Below, in pieces: positions 29,062-37,538 of a stretch of DNA of 64,000 nucleotides (the stretch's first letter is position 1; each line of letters opens with the position of its first letter). The stretch lies in the NCBI GenBank assembly GCA_027485915.1, contig JAIXQA010000022.1, positions 160,021 through 224,020 of the forward strand, written 5' to 3'. The DNA comes from Alphaproteobacteria bacterium. Lineage in GTDB: Bacteria > Pseudomonadota > Alphaproteobacteria > Caulobacterales > Aquidulcibacteraceae. The position numbers and the translations under genes are program-made. The notes below the pieces were generated by a model. That model was given only the letters and a program-made list of their open reading frames with translations. It made no database searches and was not told the DNA's origin.

Positions 29062-29742
29062 ATGCAGAAGATGCGAGCTTCCCTGTTTATTTTGAGTGTG
29101 AGCGGCTTGGTTAGTGCGTGTTCAACGACACCGCTGCCGCCACCACCCTTGGCTGTCTCCGAAATCACGGGAAAGACGTGCACAGATAAGCCTGATCTGA
29201 CCAAGGCCATCGCCATGACGCCTAAGCGTAAGGCCCAGTGGCACTCGATCGCGACCAATGTTGACACTTTGTCGCCTTGCCTAAATCTGGACGACAAGCC
29301 CAGCAATTATGTCCTATATGCACTGCCTTCAGCCCCATCGAATCATACGCTTACCATTGGCGGTGCATATGAGGCTCTGCGAATTCTTGGGCCTTTGGTC
29401 TCTGTTCTCAATGCAGAGGGGCAGCCGATCAGGACGTTTACCGCAGATCGTTTCGCCAATGTCGGCAATACGTTTGGCGTTCAGTTTCGCCCCAGTGACG
29501 ATGCGCGCTTTGTGTTGGTGCAAACTAACCCGCAATCGGCTGGCGTCGAGGTAAAGGCGTTTGAGACCCAACTGATCAGCCAAACCAATTATTCCTATAA
29601 CCCCTATAATTACGGGACCACTAGCTATACGACCCAATATGGGCGGGAAGGGGCCACTGTTCGAAAATTCTCCCATGAAGGCGTCGTGTCGGTGACGATT
29701 CAAGCCGTGGCGGGTAAGATTGGCCTGCCTAACGAGAAATAG
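29062..29742 (+). CDS. putative lipoprotein of unknown function
   Basis: 226 aa with signal peptide and lipobox (LFILSVSGLVSAC, Cys16-17 region). After a Pro-rich linker (TTPLPPPPLA) comes a beta-rich domain with two cysteines, TGKTCTDKPDL and LSPCLNL, that may form a disulfide, and a Tyr/Asn-rich segment QTNYSYNPYNYGTTSYTTQY near the end. It has some likeness to MalM-type periplasmic proteins but not enough to name it. It starts 4 nt after the preceding lipoprotein gene. Confidence 0.7.
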   Translation: MQKMRASLFILSVSGLVSACSTTPLPPPPLAVSEITGKTCTDKPDLTKAIAMTPKRKAQWHSIATNVDTLSPCLNLDDKPSNYVLYALPSAPSNHTLTIGGAYEALRILGPLVSVLNAEGQPIRTFTADRFANVGNTFGVQFRPSDDARFVLVQTNPQSAGVEVKAFETQLISQTNYSYNPYNYGTTSYTTQYGREGATVRKFSHEGVVSVTIQAVAGKIGLPNEK

Positions 29743-29876
29743 GCCCGGGGAGAACAAGCGGCGACAGCAGCTGCTTAGGCTTTCGCTGCACCCAGCGCGC
29801 TTTTCCTGTGTGGGCCGGACTGAGCGTGGCTAAGTTCGTACACCACTGGCATAGTGTCTTGCATTTGGGGAAGAGC

Positions 29877-29934
29877 GCGCGTAGATACGCGCTTCAGTTT
29901 TACTGGCGGCTCTTCTCGGGGCCGCCTTATCTTT
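29877..29934 (+). promoter_or_regulatory. rpmF leader with two inverted repeats, the second terminator-like
   Basis: The first repeat is GCGCGTA (29877-29883)/TACGCGC (29886-29892). The second is GGCGGC (29905-29910)/GCCGCC (29921-29926), followed by TTATCTTTT, which looks like an intrinsic terminator 20 bases before the rpmF ATG at 29953. The 210-base gap 29743-29952 has no other feature that I can support. Confidence 0.45.
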
Positions 29935-29952
29935 TGAAATGGAACCTGCACC

Positions 29953-30135
29953 ATGGCAGTGCCTAAGCGCAAAACTACTCCTTCTCGTCGCGGTATGCGT
30001 CGTTCGCACGATGCGTTGGGCGTGAATTCCTATGTCGAAGACAAGGATTCGGGCGAACTGCGTCGTCCACACCATATCGACCTGAAAACCGGCATGTATC
30101 GTGGCCGTCAGGTTTTGACCCCAAAAGAAGACTAA
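29953..30135 (+). CDS. rpmF: 50S ribosomal protein L32
   Basis: Small ribosomal protein of 60 aa with the family start [20 protein letters not shown] and a C-terminal [19 protein letters not shown]. The zinc-ligand cysteines seen in some L32 proteins are absent, as in many alphaproteobacteria. A clear intrinsic terminator follows and a structured leader precedes, so it is probably a single-gene unit. Confidence 0.96.
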   Translation: MAVPKRKTTPSRRGMRRSHDALGVNSYVEDKDSGELRRPHHIDLKTGMYRGRQVLTPKED

Positions 30136-30160
30136 GTCTTGCTAGACTTTTCTTGTGGAA

Positions 30161-30188
30161 AAGCCCTGCCAATTGGCGGGGCTTTTTT
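30161..30188 (+). terminator. rho-independent terminator of rpmF
   Basis: AAGCCCTGCC (30161-30170) and GGCGGGGCTT (30175-30184) form a 10-bp stem (one T-G pair) with an AATT loop; the stem runs into a six-T tract (30183-30188). It begins 26 bases after the rpmF stop. Confidence 0.9.
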
Positions 30189-30267
30189 CGTTTCTGAGCA
30201 CTGTCGGCTCGACTTCCCAGCAGCTCTTGATACATCTGCTTTCACTGGCTTTTGCGGGGGATGAGCG

Positions 30268-32331
30268 ATGCGGATATATTCGGGATTAATTGGGCTGGCA
30301 TGCATCTTGGTAAGCCCAGCATGGGCGCAGGCACCAAAGCCAGTCGAAGCCCTCGACCTCTACCGCCTTGAACAGCCGCTTGATCCCCAATTGTCTCCCG
30401 ACGGCAAACAAGTTGCCGTGCTGCGCCAAACCCGCGATATTCAGACCGACCGGGTGATGACCGAGCTATGGTTAGTGCCAGTGCCCGGAACTGGCGCAGG
30501 CGAGGGCCGTCGTCTTCTAGTGGGGGCCGACCGTGCGCCATCGAGTGCACGTTGGTCACCAGATGGCAGCGCAATAGCCTTTATTGGCAAAGATGGCACC
30601 AAGTCGCAAATTTTCCTATTGGATGTAAAGGAAGGCATCGCCAAGCCACTCACAAGTCTGAAATTCCCACCGAGCGCCTTGTCTTGGTCGCCCGATAGCA
30701 AGAAGATTGCTTTTCTCAACCTAGTCGAGGAAAAGCCCGAGGCCATTTATAAGCTGCCGGAGAAGCCAGAAGGTGCAACCTGGGCGGCACCTGCGCGCGT
30801 GGTGCGCAGCTTTCCCTATCGCACCGACCCAGAAGGCTGGCTAACGCCCGGCGATTATCAGGTTTTCACCGTGGAGGTATCAGGCGGATTGGTTACCCAA
30901 ATCACGCGCGGTAGCGGTGATTGGGGCCGTGAGGATGGCCAGCCTGCTTGGACGCCAGATGGGCAATTTCTGATCGTCAGCGGCAATCCGGCACCGGACG
31001 CTCATTTAAAGCCTGTTCAATCCGACATCTATGCATGGCCAACAAAGGGAGGCGGCAAAGCCCGTCAGCTCACCGCTGATGATGGCTTTGAAAATAGCCC
31101 AGTTGTCAGCCCAGATGGCAAATCCTTGGCTTATGTGGGATGGGCGAACCGGCAAACCTCGTTTCAACGAACCGATATATTTGTAGCTTCCTTGCCAGCA
31201 ACTGGCCTTGCCTCCCAAGCCCGCAATCTCACCCTTAAGCTTGATCGCCCCGCCAGTCAGATCATCTGGCGGAAGGACGGCAATGGGGTGCATTTCCTCT
31301 ACCAAGATGTCGGCATCAGTCGGGTGGGCTTTGCAGCTTTGGACGGGCAAGTCAGTGTGTCGACCCCTGAAGTTGGCAATACACGTCTGCTTTTACCCTC
31401 CTCGGGGGGCAGCTATTCCACCGATGGTGCGAAGACTGTTTATCCAAGTCTCGAAGCCGATCGGCCCGCCGCTCTGGCCTTGTGGTCGCAAGGCAAAGAG
31501 ACGATCCTGTGGGATATGAATGTCACTTGGCGAGCCGGCAAATCCATCGGCAAGCTGGAGGAAATCTGGACCCCATCTTCAGCCGATGGCCGCAAAGTGC
31601 ATGGCTGGATCCTCTATCCGCCCAATTTCGATCCTACCAAGAAATACCCCTTGGCTATGGATATCCATGGTGGGCCCCACACAGATTACGGCCCCATGTT
31701 CTCCATCACGCATCACCTCTATGCGGCAGCAGGCTATGTGACCCTTTTCACCAATCCGCGCGGCTCGATCGGCTATGGCGAGGAATTCGCGAACCTGATC
31801 AATCTTTGCTATCCCTGCCAGGACCATGATGACTTGATGAGTAGCGTCGATGCGGTAGTTGCGCGCGGCTTTATCGATACCAATCGCCTCTATATTGGAG
31901 GTGGTTCAGGTGGTGGCGTGCTGTCGTCTTGGGCAATTGGCAAGACCAACCGTTTTGCGGCTGCTTCGGTCAAGCGACCCGTGATCAATTGGGCCACCGA
32001 AGCTTTGACCAGCGACATAGGGGCTGTCGTTACCAGCTATTGGTTTGAGAAGCGCCCTTGGGAAGAGCCCGAGAAATATTGGGCGCGCTCGCCTTTGTCG
32101 CTGGTTGGTAATGTCCGTACGCCGACGCTGATCATCACTGGCGAAAGCGACTATCGCACGCCCATGAGTGAAAGCGAACAATATTTCCAAGCCCTGCAAT
32201 TACAGGGCGTTGAAAGCGCCTTGGTTCGTCTGCCAGAAGCAGGCCACGGCTTCGGCCGCCCCAGCCAATGGCTAGCCGCAATTTTGAGCACGATTGGCTG
32301 GTATGACAGTCACACGAAGAAGGCAGAGTAG
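30268..32331 (+). CDS. S9-family prolyl oligopeptidase-like peptidase, secreted
   Basis: 687 aa with a signal peptide (MRIYSGLIGLACILVSPAWA, residues 1-20), so periplasmic or exported. Residues 25-400 form a beta-propeller with WD40/TolB-like repeats (QLSPDGKQVAVL, ARWSPDGSAIAFIG, LSWSPDSKKIAFLN). The C-terminal alpha/beta-hydrolase carries the nucleophile in GGGSGGGVLSS, the acid in TGESDYRTPMSE and the base in PEAGHGFGRPSQ. Likely cleaves short peptides after proline or alanine (DPP or acylaminoacyl-peptidase type). No operon partner; the 255 bases after it hold repeats. Confidence 0.9.
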   Translation: MRIYSGLIGLACILVSPAWAQAPKPVEALDLYRLEQPLDPQLSPDGKQVAVLRQTRDIQTDRVMTELWLVPVPGTGAGEGRRLLVGADRAPSSARWSPDGSAIAFIGKDGTKSQIFLLDVKEGIAKPLTSLKFPPSALSWSPDSKKIAFLNLVEEKPEAIYKLPEKPEGATWAAPARVVRSFPYRTDPEGWLTPGDYQVFTVEVSGGLVTQITRGSGDWGREDGQPAWTPDGQFLIVSGNPAPDAHLKPVQSDIYAWPTKGGGKARQLTADDGFENSPVVSPDGKSLAYVGWANRQTSFQRTDIFVASLPATGLASQARNLTLKLDRPASQIIWRKDGNGVHFLYQDVGISRVGFAALDGQVSVSTPEVGNTRLLLPSSGGSYSTDGAKTVYPSLEADRPAALALWSQGKETILWDMNVTWRAGKSIGKLEEIWTPSSADGRKVHGWILYPPNFDPTKKYPLAMDIHGGPHTDYGPMFSITHHLYAAAGYVTLFTNPRGSIGYGEEFANLINLCYPCQDHDDLMSSVDAVVARGFIDTNRLYIGGGSGGGVLSSWAIGKTNRFAAASVKRPVINWATEALTSDIGAVVTSYWFEKRPWEEPEKYWARSPLSLVGNVRTPTLIITGESDYRTPMSESEQYFQALQLQGVESALVRLPEAGHGFGRPSQWLAAILSTIGWYDSHTKKAE

Positions 32332-32351
32332 GGGGCGTTTCCCCCGCATGG

Positions 32352-32386
32352 TCATCCCCACTGGAACGGCGTGAAGCGCGGGGAGA
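32352..32386. repeat. GC-rich extragenic repeat, second copy
   Basis: Element opening TCATCCCCACTGGAACG and closing GAAGCGCGGGGAGA; relative of the copies at 18001-18034 and 63745-63775. Outer bases TCCCC and GGGGA can pair. Confidence 0.5.
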
Positions 32387-32467
32387 TTGGGAAGTTATTG
32401 ATCCCCTCCACCCTTAGGAGCGGCGTGCGCGCTTTTGCGTCTAAGCGGGCATTTCAATCGGGACGGC

Positions 32468-32495
32468 TTTGGTGGACCAGAGGGATCACCAAAAC
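32468..32495. repeat. 28-bp extragenic element, copy 1
   Basis: Begins TTTGGTGGACCA and ends AGGGATCACCAAAAC. It matches the reverse complement of 63813-63840 at 27 of 28 positions (only base 13 differs). Its ends TTTGGTG and CACCAAA are inverted, so it can form a hairpin. It is followed by CAATGTCATCC (32495-32505), also seen at 63950-63960. Confidence 0.65.
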
Positions 32496-32586
32496 AATGT
32501 CATCCGCGCCGGAGCGGCAACGATGTGCGGGGACTTGATGGGACTTCGCGGCATAGAATTCGGGAATCCCTAACTAGCCCCCAGCC

Positions 32587-33843
32587 CTAGATTATCCCTT
32601 TCGCGCGCAAGCCTTCAATCTGTGTGTCACTCAACCCTAAAAGACTCTTGAGCTCGGTTTCAGTATCTGCGCCCAGGGCCGGAGGTGCGCGACGGGCAAG
32701 TGGGGGCGTGAGGCTCATTTTGATTGGATTGGCGACGGTGGGAATCGCGGTGCCATCCGCGCGCAAAAGGTCCTGCTGCATGCCGCGCGCGACAACTTGG
32801 GGGTCTTGGAAGACTTGATCAATCGTGTTGATTGGCCCGCAAGGCACACCGGCCTGTTCCAAATCCTTGATCCAGCAAGCCGTGGTCTTGCTAGCCATGA
32901 CGGGCAATAGGCTTTCGATCAAACGATCCCGATTGGCAACACGCTGGGCATTGGTTTGATAGCCGGCGTCTTGCGCCAGCTGGCTTAGGTCGGCTGCGGC
33001 ACAAAATTGCTGCCATTGGCCATCATTGCCGATGGCCAAAACGATATGGCCATCGGCGCTTGGGAATACCTGATAGGGTGCGATATTGGGATGCGCATTG
33101 CCCAAGCGCCTCGGGGCTTGCCCCGAAACCAGAAAACTGGCCGCTTGGTTGGCAAGAACGGATGTCTGGCAATCGAGTAGCGCCATATCAATATGCTGGC
33201 CTTGGCCCGTGGCTTCGGCATGGCGGAGGGCTGCCAGAATGGCAATGGTGGCATAAAGGCCTGTGAAAAGGTCTGCAACTGCCACACCCACTTTCAAGGG
33301 TTCTGCCCCCGGTGTGCCATCGGCTTGACCCGTAACGCTCATCAGGCCACCCGCCGCTTGCACCAGATAATCATAGCCTGCCCGGGCCGCATAAGGCCCA
33401 GTGTGGCCAAAACCCGTGATGGAGCAATAGACCATTTTGGGGTTAAGTTTGACGACGCTCTCATAGTCCAAGCCATATTTGGCTAAGCCACCTGTTTTGA
33501 AATTCTCGACCAGAACATCATGGTTGGGGATTAGGGCGCGCAGAATTTCGCTGCCCTCTGGCGTGGTGAAGTCAAGGGTGAGCGAAGACTTGTTACGATT
33601 GGCACAGGTATAATAGGCGGCATCGCCTTGGGTGCCGCTTTCATCTGTCAGGAATGGTGGGCCCCAGCTACGTGTATCATCGCCAGAACCTGGTTTTTCA
33701 ATTTTAAGAACCTCGGCACCCAAATCACCCAAAGTTTGTGTTGCCCACGGCCCTGCTAGGACACGGGATAGATCCAGCACACGAACCCCTGCTAAGGCAG
33801 TCGGGGAAGCGGGCAGGGCGTTTGATTGCAGTGCTTTAGGCAT
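32587..33843 (-). CDS. class III CoA-transferase (CaiB/BaiF/Frc family)
   Basis: About 418 aa. N-terminal VLDLSRVLAGPWATQTLGDL and AEVLKIEKPGSGDDTR are the family fold signatures; the catalytic Asp lies in the stretch YDYLVQAAGGLMSVTG (about residue 165), and the C-terminal half has GNDGQWQQFCAAADL. It moves CoA between carboxylic acids; the acid is unknown (oxalate, succinate/mesaconate, bile acid and racemase subfamilies all look alike at this level). Starts at ATG 33843 or 33861. The divergent neighbour is an MFS carrier resembling oxalate/formate antiporters, so both may serve uptake and CoA activation of one acid. Confidence 0.9.
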   Translation of the reverse strand: MPKALQSNALPASPTALAGVRVLDLSRVLAGPWATQTLGDLGAEVLKIEKPGSGDDTRSWGPPFLTDESGTQGDAAYYTCANRNKSSLTLDFTTPEGSEILRALIPNHDVLVENFKTGGLAKYGLDYESVVKLNPKMVYCSITGFGHTGPYAARAGYDYLVQAAGGLMSVTGQADGTPGAEPLKVGVAVADLFTGLYATIAILAALRHAEATGQGQHIDMALLDCQTSVLANQAASFLVSGQAPRRLGNAHPNIAPYQVFPSADGHIVLAIGNDGQWQQFCAAADLSQLAQDAGYQTNAQRVANRDRLIESLLPVMASKTTACWIKDLEQAGVPCGPINTIDQVFQDPQVVARGMQQDLLRADGTAIPTVANPIKMSLTPPLARRAPPALGADTETELKSLLGLSDTQIEGLRAKGII

Positions 33844-33932
33844 AGGTCGCGCTCTTTTCATTTGCTTCTTTGAAAAGATATATCATTGTCGTGCTTGGAG
33901 ATACCAGAGCAGCCGAGGGGGAGCCTTGCTAC

Positions 33933-35171
33933 ATGACAGAGAGTGGTCATCAAGATCAAGCGGTACAATCCAAGCCAGTCAATGAGTTTGCGCTCGGATG
34001 GCCCATTCTTTTGGCGTCTATTGTCGGTGTCTATGCGTCTTTGGCGACCTTACCCTTTTATGCCGTGCAGAATTTGTTCGGCCCGTTGAAGGAGGCTTTT
34101 GGTTGGAGCCGGACCGAGGTGTCGATGGCTGTCACGCTCATGGGTTTGGGCAATCTTCTGTCGTCTTATGTTGCTGGTGCTGTGACCGATCGTTTTGGTT
34201 CGCGCCCAGTCGCTCTGGTTTCGGGCTTATTGCTCGCATTGTGCTTATTTTTGCTCACCTTGAATAATGGCAATCTTCACCAATTCTGGTTGACCTATTT
34301 CATCATGACCATTGTCGCGGCGGGGACTTTGCCATTGACCTACACCCGCACGATCAATCAATGGTTTGATAAATCACGCGGGCTGGCGCTTGGCCTCACG
34401 CTTTTGGGGACCTCATTTGGCGCGATTACTTTGCCTATCTTCTACAAGATGGGGATTGATGCCTTTGGTTGGAAAGGCGTGTTTTATGTGGCACTTGGTA
34501 TTGTCTTGGTGCTGTGGTTGCCGATTTTCTTGATGCTCTTCAAGGACCGCAGTGCGACCCATCAGGCGCAGGCTGCATTGGTGGCGACTGGCATGACTTT
34601 GGGTGAGTCGGTGCGCACCCCAACATTCTGGAAAATGGGCATCGCCTTCTTCTTTGTGACTTTCGCGATGAGTGGGATCGCGGTCCATATCGTCGCGATG
34701 ATGAAGGACAATGGTCTGTCTGGCGCGCAAGCTGCCCAGATTGCCAGCCTGATTGGGGTCTCTATTCTGGTCGCGCGTTTGGTCGTTGGTTTTTTGATTG
34801 ACAAATTTCATGCCCCCCCGATTGCCGCAGCTTGTTTTGCGATCCCGGCGATTGGTTGCTATCTCTTAATGGGCGGTGGACATGGTCCCGCCGTTGTCGC
34901 TGTGATCCTTGTAGGCGTTGCCTTGGGTGCAGAACTGGACCTGATTGCCTTCTTCACCAGCCGCTATTTCGGCATGAAGAATTACGGCAAAATCTATGGC
35001 TGGCAGTATGTCTTCTACACGCTGGGCGCTGGCATCAGCCCCTTAGCGTTTGGGATCGTCTATGACCGATTGGGGTCCTATGATCAGGTTTTAATCGCAT
35101 CGTCCGTTGGTTTGATTTTAGCGGGCTTTTTAATGCTAAGCCTGCCGAGATATCAAAAGACAGACAGCTGA
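33933..35171 (+). CDS. MFS transporter (oxalate/formate antiporter-like)
   Basis: 412 aa, twelve predicted membrane helices in two halves joined by a soluble loop around residue 200. Seen are FGWSRTEVSMAVTLMGLGN, the MFS loop VTDRFGSRPVALVSG between helices 2 and 3, and the second-half equivalents. The pattern is that of the monocarboxylate/OFA branch. The ATG 33933 has GAGGGGGAG ten bases upstream; the ORF extends to a TTG at 33870 that is not needed. Divergent from the CoA-transferase gene with about 90 bases between, and convergent with the uracil-DNA glycosylase gene (3 nt apart). Confidence 0.88.
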   Translation: MTESGHQDQAVQSKPVNEFALGWPILLASIVGVYASLATLPFYAVQNLFGPLKEAFGWSRTEVSMAVTLMGLGNLLSSYVAGAVTDRFGSRPVALVSGLLLALCLFLLTLNNGNLHQFWLTYFIMTIVAAGTLPLTYTRTINQWFDKSRGLALGLTLLGTSFGAITLPIFYKMGIDAFGWKGVFYVALGIVLVLWLPIFLMLFKDRSATHQAQAALVATGMTLGESVRTPTFWKMGIAFFFVTFAMSGIAVHIVAMMKDNGLSGAQAAQIASLIGVSILVARLVVGFLIDKFHAPPIAAACFAIPAIGCYLLMGGGHGPAVVAVILVGVALGAELDLIAFFTSRYFGMKNYGKIYGWQYVFYTLGAGISPLAFGIVYDRLGSYDQVLIASSVGLILAGFLMLSLPRYQKTDS

Positions 35172-35174
35172 AGC

Positions 35175-35801
35175 TTAGGCCCTATCCGCCAAAGCCTTCG
35201 CAAACACATCCTCAAACATCTGTGTCGTCAGCCGCCCCGTATTGGTGTTGTAGCGGCTGCAATGATAGCTGTCATACAGGGTCTTATCGCCGATCTTATG
35301 GACGGCGCCATGCGAAAAGGGGAAGGCCGATGGCTTGGCCCCCAGCGTGCGGACGGTTGCGTCATGGCTAATCTTGCCAAGGCAGATCAGGCTTGTCAGG
35401 TTTGGAAGCGTTGCAATCTGCGCCTTTAGAAAGGGCGCACATTGGCTGATTTCAGATGGCTCAGGCTTATTAGCAGGCGGCGCGCATTGCACTGCATTGG
35501 TGATCATCACGCCGTGGAGTGAAAGCCCGTCATCCGCATGGGCAGCGTAGATGCCGCTCGACAAACCAAAGCGCGCGAGGGTCTGGTAGAGCAGATCCCC
35601 CGCCCAATCGCCTGTAAAGGGCCTGCCTGTCCGGTTGGCACCCGTCCGTCCAGGGGCGAGACCGACAATCAATAGCCACGGGTTTCTATCCCCAAACGCG
35701 GGGGCGGGTCCATTATACCAGTCCGGATTTTCTTCCCGATTTGTCGCCCGATAGGCTACAAGGCGGGGGCAGAGCGGGCAATCGCGCGTGGGTTGTTGCA
35801 C
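35175..35801 (-). CDS. uracil-DNA glycosylase, family 5 (UDGb)
   Basis: Excises uracil and some other deaminated bases. The 208-aa protein has CPLCPRL at the N-terminus (first two Fe-S ligands), the motif GLAPGRTGANRTGRPFTGD, which replaces the catalytic Asp of family 4, NAVQCAPPANKP and ISQCAPFL (other two cysteines), and the closing SYHCSRYNTNTGRLT. These are marks of UDGb. The start is GTG 35801. A NYN-domain gene lies 21 nt upstream on the same strand, so the two may share a transcript. Confidence 0.92.
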   Translation of the reverse strand: MQQPTRDCPLCPRLVAYRATNREENPDWYNGPAPAFGDRNPWLLIVGLAPGRTGANRTGRPFTGDWAGDLLYQTLARFGLSSGIYAAHADDGLSLHGVMITNAVQCAPPANKPEPSEISQCAPFLKAQIATLPNLTSLICLGKISHDATVRTLGAKPSAFPFSHGAVHKIGDKTLYDSYHCSRYNTNTGRLTTQMFEDVFAKALADRA

Positions 35802-35822
35802 AGCCGATCTGCCCGCGCCGAA

Positions 35823-36485
35823 TTAGGCTTCAGTCTCGCCTTCGAACTCGTCTTCCATGCCTTCCAATTCGTCGTCAAACTCGTCAACGAACTCATCACC
35901 CTCCACAGGGCGACCCGGACGCATGTTCGCACGCGAATTCTCAAATCCATCTGGACGGGGTGGACGACCAATCAGAGCCGACAGATCCGCCAGATCGATA
36001 AATGTATCAGCTTGGCGACGAAGTTCGTCAGCAATCATCGGCGGCTGAGTTTTAATGGACGAAACCACTGAGACACGAGGACCGCGGCGCTGAACCGCTT
36101 CGATCAATACGCGGAAATCACCATCGCCCGAGAATAAGACGATGTGGTCGACATGGGACGCAAGCTCCATCATATCGACTGCAATCTCGATGTCCATGTC
36201 ACCTTTAACGCGGCGACGCCCCAAGGTGTCGGTAAATTCCTTGGCTGGCTTCGTGATGACGTTGAAGCCATTATAGTCCAGCCAGTCGGCAAGTGGGCGG
36301 ACAGGGCTATATTCGACATCTTCGAGGATGGCAGTGTAATAGCTTGCCCGAACAAGACGACCGCGCTTCTTGAACTCTTCAAGCAGCTTGCGATAATCTA
36401 CATCGAAACCCAAGGTGCGCGCTGCTGCGTAGAAGTTTGCACCATCGATAAACAGAGCGATTCGCTCATTGGGGTAAAAAGTCAT
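35823..36485 (-). CDS. NYN-domain (LabA/DUF88-like) protein, putative ribonuclease
   Basis: 220 aa. The NYN/PIN-like fold shows its acidic clusters: RIALFIDGANFYAAARTLG at the start, KGDMDIEIAVDMMELA in the middle, and IVLFSGDGDFRVLIEA, giving three or four metal-binding Asp residues. An acidic low-complexity tail (Glu/Asp-rich, about 190-220) follows. Family members degrade RNA, often with rpoZ or folK nearby in alphaproteobacteria. ATG 36485 is preferred; the ORF continues to 36674 only as the shadow of folK. It is divergent from folK with 37 bases between. Confidence 0.88.
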   Translation of the reverse strand: MTFYPNERIALFIDGANFYAAARTLGFDVDYRKLLEEFKKRGRLVRASYYTAILEDVEYSPVRPLADWLDYNGFNVITKPAKEFTDTLGRRRVKGDMDIEIAVDMMELASHVDHIVLFSGDGDFRVLIEAVQRRGPRVSVVSSIKTQPPMIADELRRQADTFIDLADLSALIGRPPRPDGFENSRANMRPGRPVEGDEFVDEFDDELEGMEDEFEGETEA

Positions 36486-36522
36486 AGTGACGCGGCCTTC
36501 CTCTGAACAATTCCATCCAAAA

Positions 36523-37053
36523 ATGCTTCTAGAGCCTTCCGGAATATATATTGGCCTAGGATCAAACCTAGGCTTGGGCTCTAAAACGCCTCGAGACATC
36601 CTCCTAAGCGCTTTAGAATTGTTATCACAAAATGGAGATTGTGTCACCACTTTGTCATCATTTTGGTCCACCAAAGCTTGGCCCCCAAATCTCGGAAAAC
36701 CCGACTATCTAAATGCGGTATGTCGCATTGAACCCGCTGACGAAGAACCCTTGGCTCTCCTACAACGGTGCCAGGACATCGAACAGCGGATGAATCGTGT
36801 TCGTTCCTGCGATGATCGTTGGGCAAACCGAACTTTGGACTTAGATTTGATCGATTACAATGGCATTATTAGTGCCAATAGCACCGTTATAACACTGCCG
36901 CATCCACGAATTGCAGAACGAGACTTCGTTTTATTGCCACTGTTAGAAATTGCGCCAGATTGGTGCCATCCAGTCTCAGGCGTTTCCGGTAAAGAATTAT
37001 TGCGGCTTTTGCACCAGTCAGAAAATCTCAACGATTGCGTGCGACTGGACTGA
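36523..37053 (+). CDS. folK: 2-amino-4-hydroxy-6-hydroxymethyldihydropteridine pyrophosphokinase
   Basis: Pyrophosphorylates the pterin before it joins p-aminobenzoate in folate synthesis. HPPK marks: YIGLGSNLG at the start, STKAWPP, DYLNAVCRIEP, the signature RWANRTLDLDLIDYNG and LPHPRIAERDFVLLPL. ATG 36523 gives 176 aa; a GTG at 36487 would overlap the NYN 5' end. The base composition looks AT-richer than its neighbours, judged by eye. About 117 bases of gap follow before rpoZ. Confidence 0.93.
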   Translation: MLLEPSGIYIGLGSNLGLGSKTPRDILLSALELLSQNGDCVTTLSSFWSTKAWPPNLGKPDYLNAVCRIEPADEEPLALLQRCQDIEQRMNRVRSCDDRWANRTLDLDLIDYNGIISANSTVITLPHPRIAERDFVLLPLLEIAPDWCHPVSGVSGKELLRLLHQSENLNDCVRLD

Positions 37054-37169
37054 GGGCAGGGGTGACAGGCATGCCCGCAGGCAGTGCACGCCTTTATCTG
37101 CGTGCAATGGTTGAGAAACGACAAGACTTCCCGTAAAGAGACTACTCACTTTCCGACAGGATTAGATAT

Positions 37170-37523
37170 ATGGCCCGCGTGACGGTAGAGGATTGCGTTG
37201 AACGCGTCCCAAATAGATTCTCTCTGGTTTTGTTTGCAGCGCATCGCGCCCGGCAAATTTCTGGTGGTGCAGCGCTGACGCTCGACCGTGACCGCGATAA
37301 GGACCCCGTGGTTGCCTTGCGCGAAATTGCCGATGCAACGGTTGAAACCGAAGAATTGCGAGATGGCTTGGTAGCCTCGCTGCGCGAAGTTCGCCCGCAT
37401 GCGGTGCGTGAAGAGGAAGAGAGCGATCTCTTGGCTCTAGAGGCCCCCGTGCTTGCAACAGAAGACGATGTGCTGCGCGCCTTGCAGCAAGAGCAAGAAG
37501 CAGTCCGCGAAGACCCTTATTGA
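37170..37523 (+). CDS. rpoZ: RNA polymerase omega subunit
   Basis: Chaperones the beta' subunit and forms part of one (p)ppGpp site. The conserved N-terminal part is [19 protein letters not shown] then [11 protein letters not shown], followed by an acidic C-terminal extension rich in Glu and Leu to residue 117, longer than E. coli omega but usual in alphaproteobacteria. The (p)ppGpp synthetase gene starts 15 nt after it, placing the alarmone enzyme and its target in one transcript. Confidence 0.96.
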   Translation: MARVTVEDCVERVPNRFSLVLFAAHRARQISGGAALTLDRDRDKDPVVALREIADATVETEELRDGLVASLREVRPHAVREEEESDLLALEAPVLATEDDVLRALQQEQEAVREDPY

Positions 37524-37538
37524 TCTTAAGGGTTCACG

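Larger units (their letters stand above)
32332..32586. other. non-coding gap with extragenic repeats
   Basis: A 255-base gap after the S9 peptidase. GGGGG/CCCCC arms at 32331-32345 cover the peptidase stop. A GC-rich repeat lies at 32352-32386 and a 28-bp element at 32468-32495, both related to elements near the right end of the window. No ORF or promoter that I can support. Confidence 0.6.

Noticed and set aside
29775..29972. Small minus-strand ORF in the rpmF leader
   Set aside because: Basic, without family features, and overlaps the leader stems and the rpmF start.
36554..36573. Perfect dyad GCCTAGG/CCTAGGC upstream of the NYN gene
   Set aside because: It lies in folK and encodes the conserved G-L-G-S-N-L-G motif, whose symmetry in codons (GGC CTA GGA ... 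CTA GGC) explains the palindrome.
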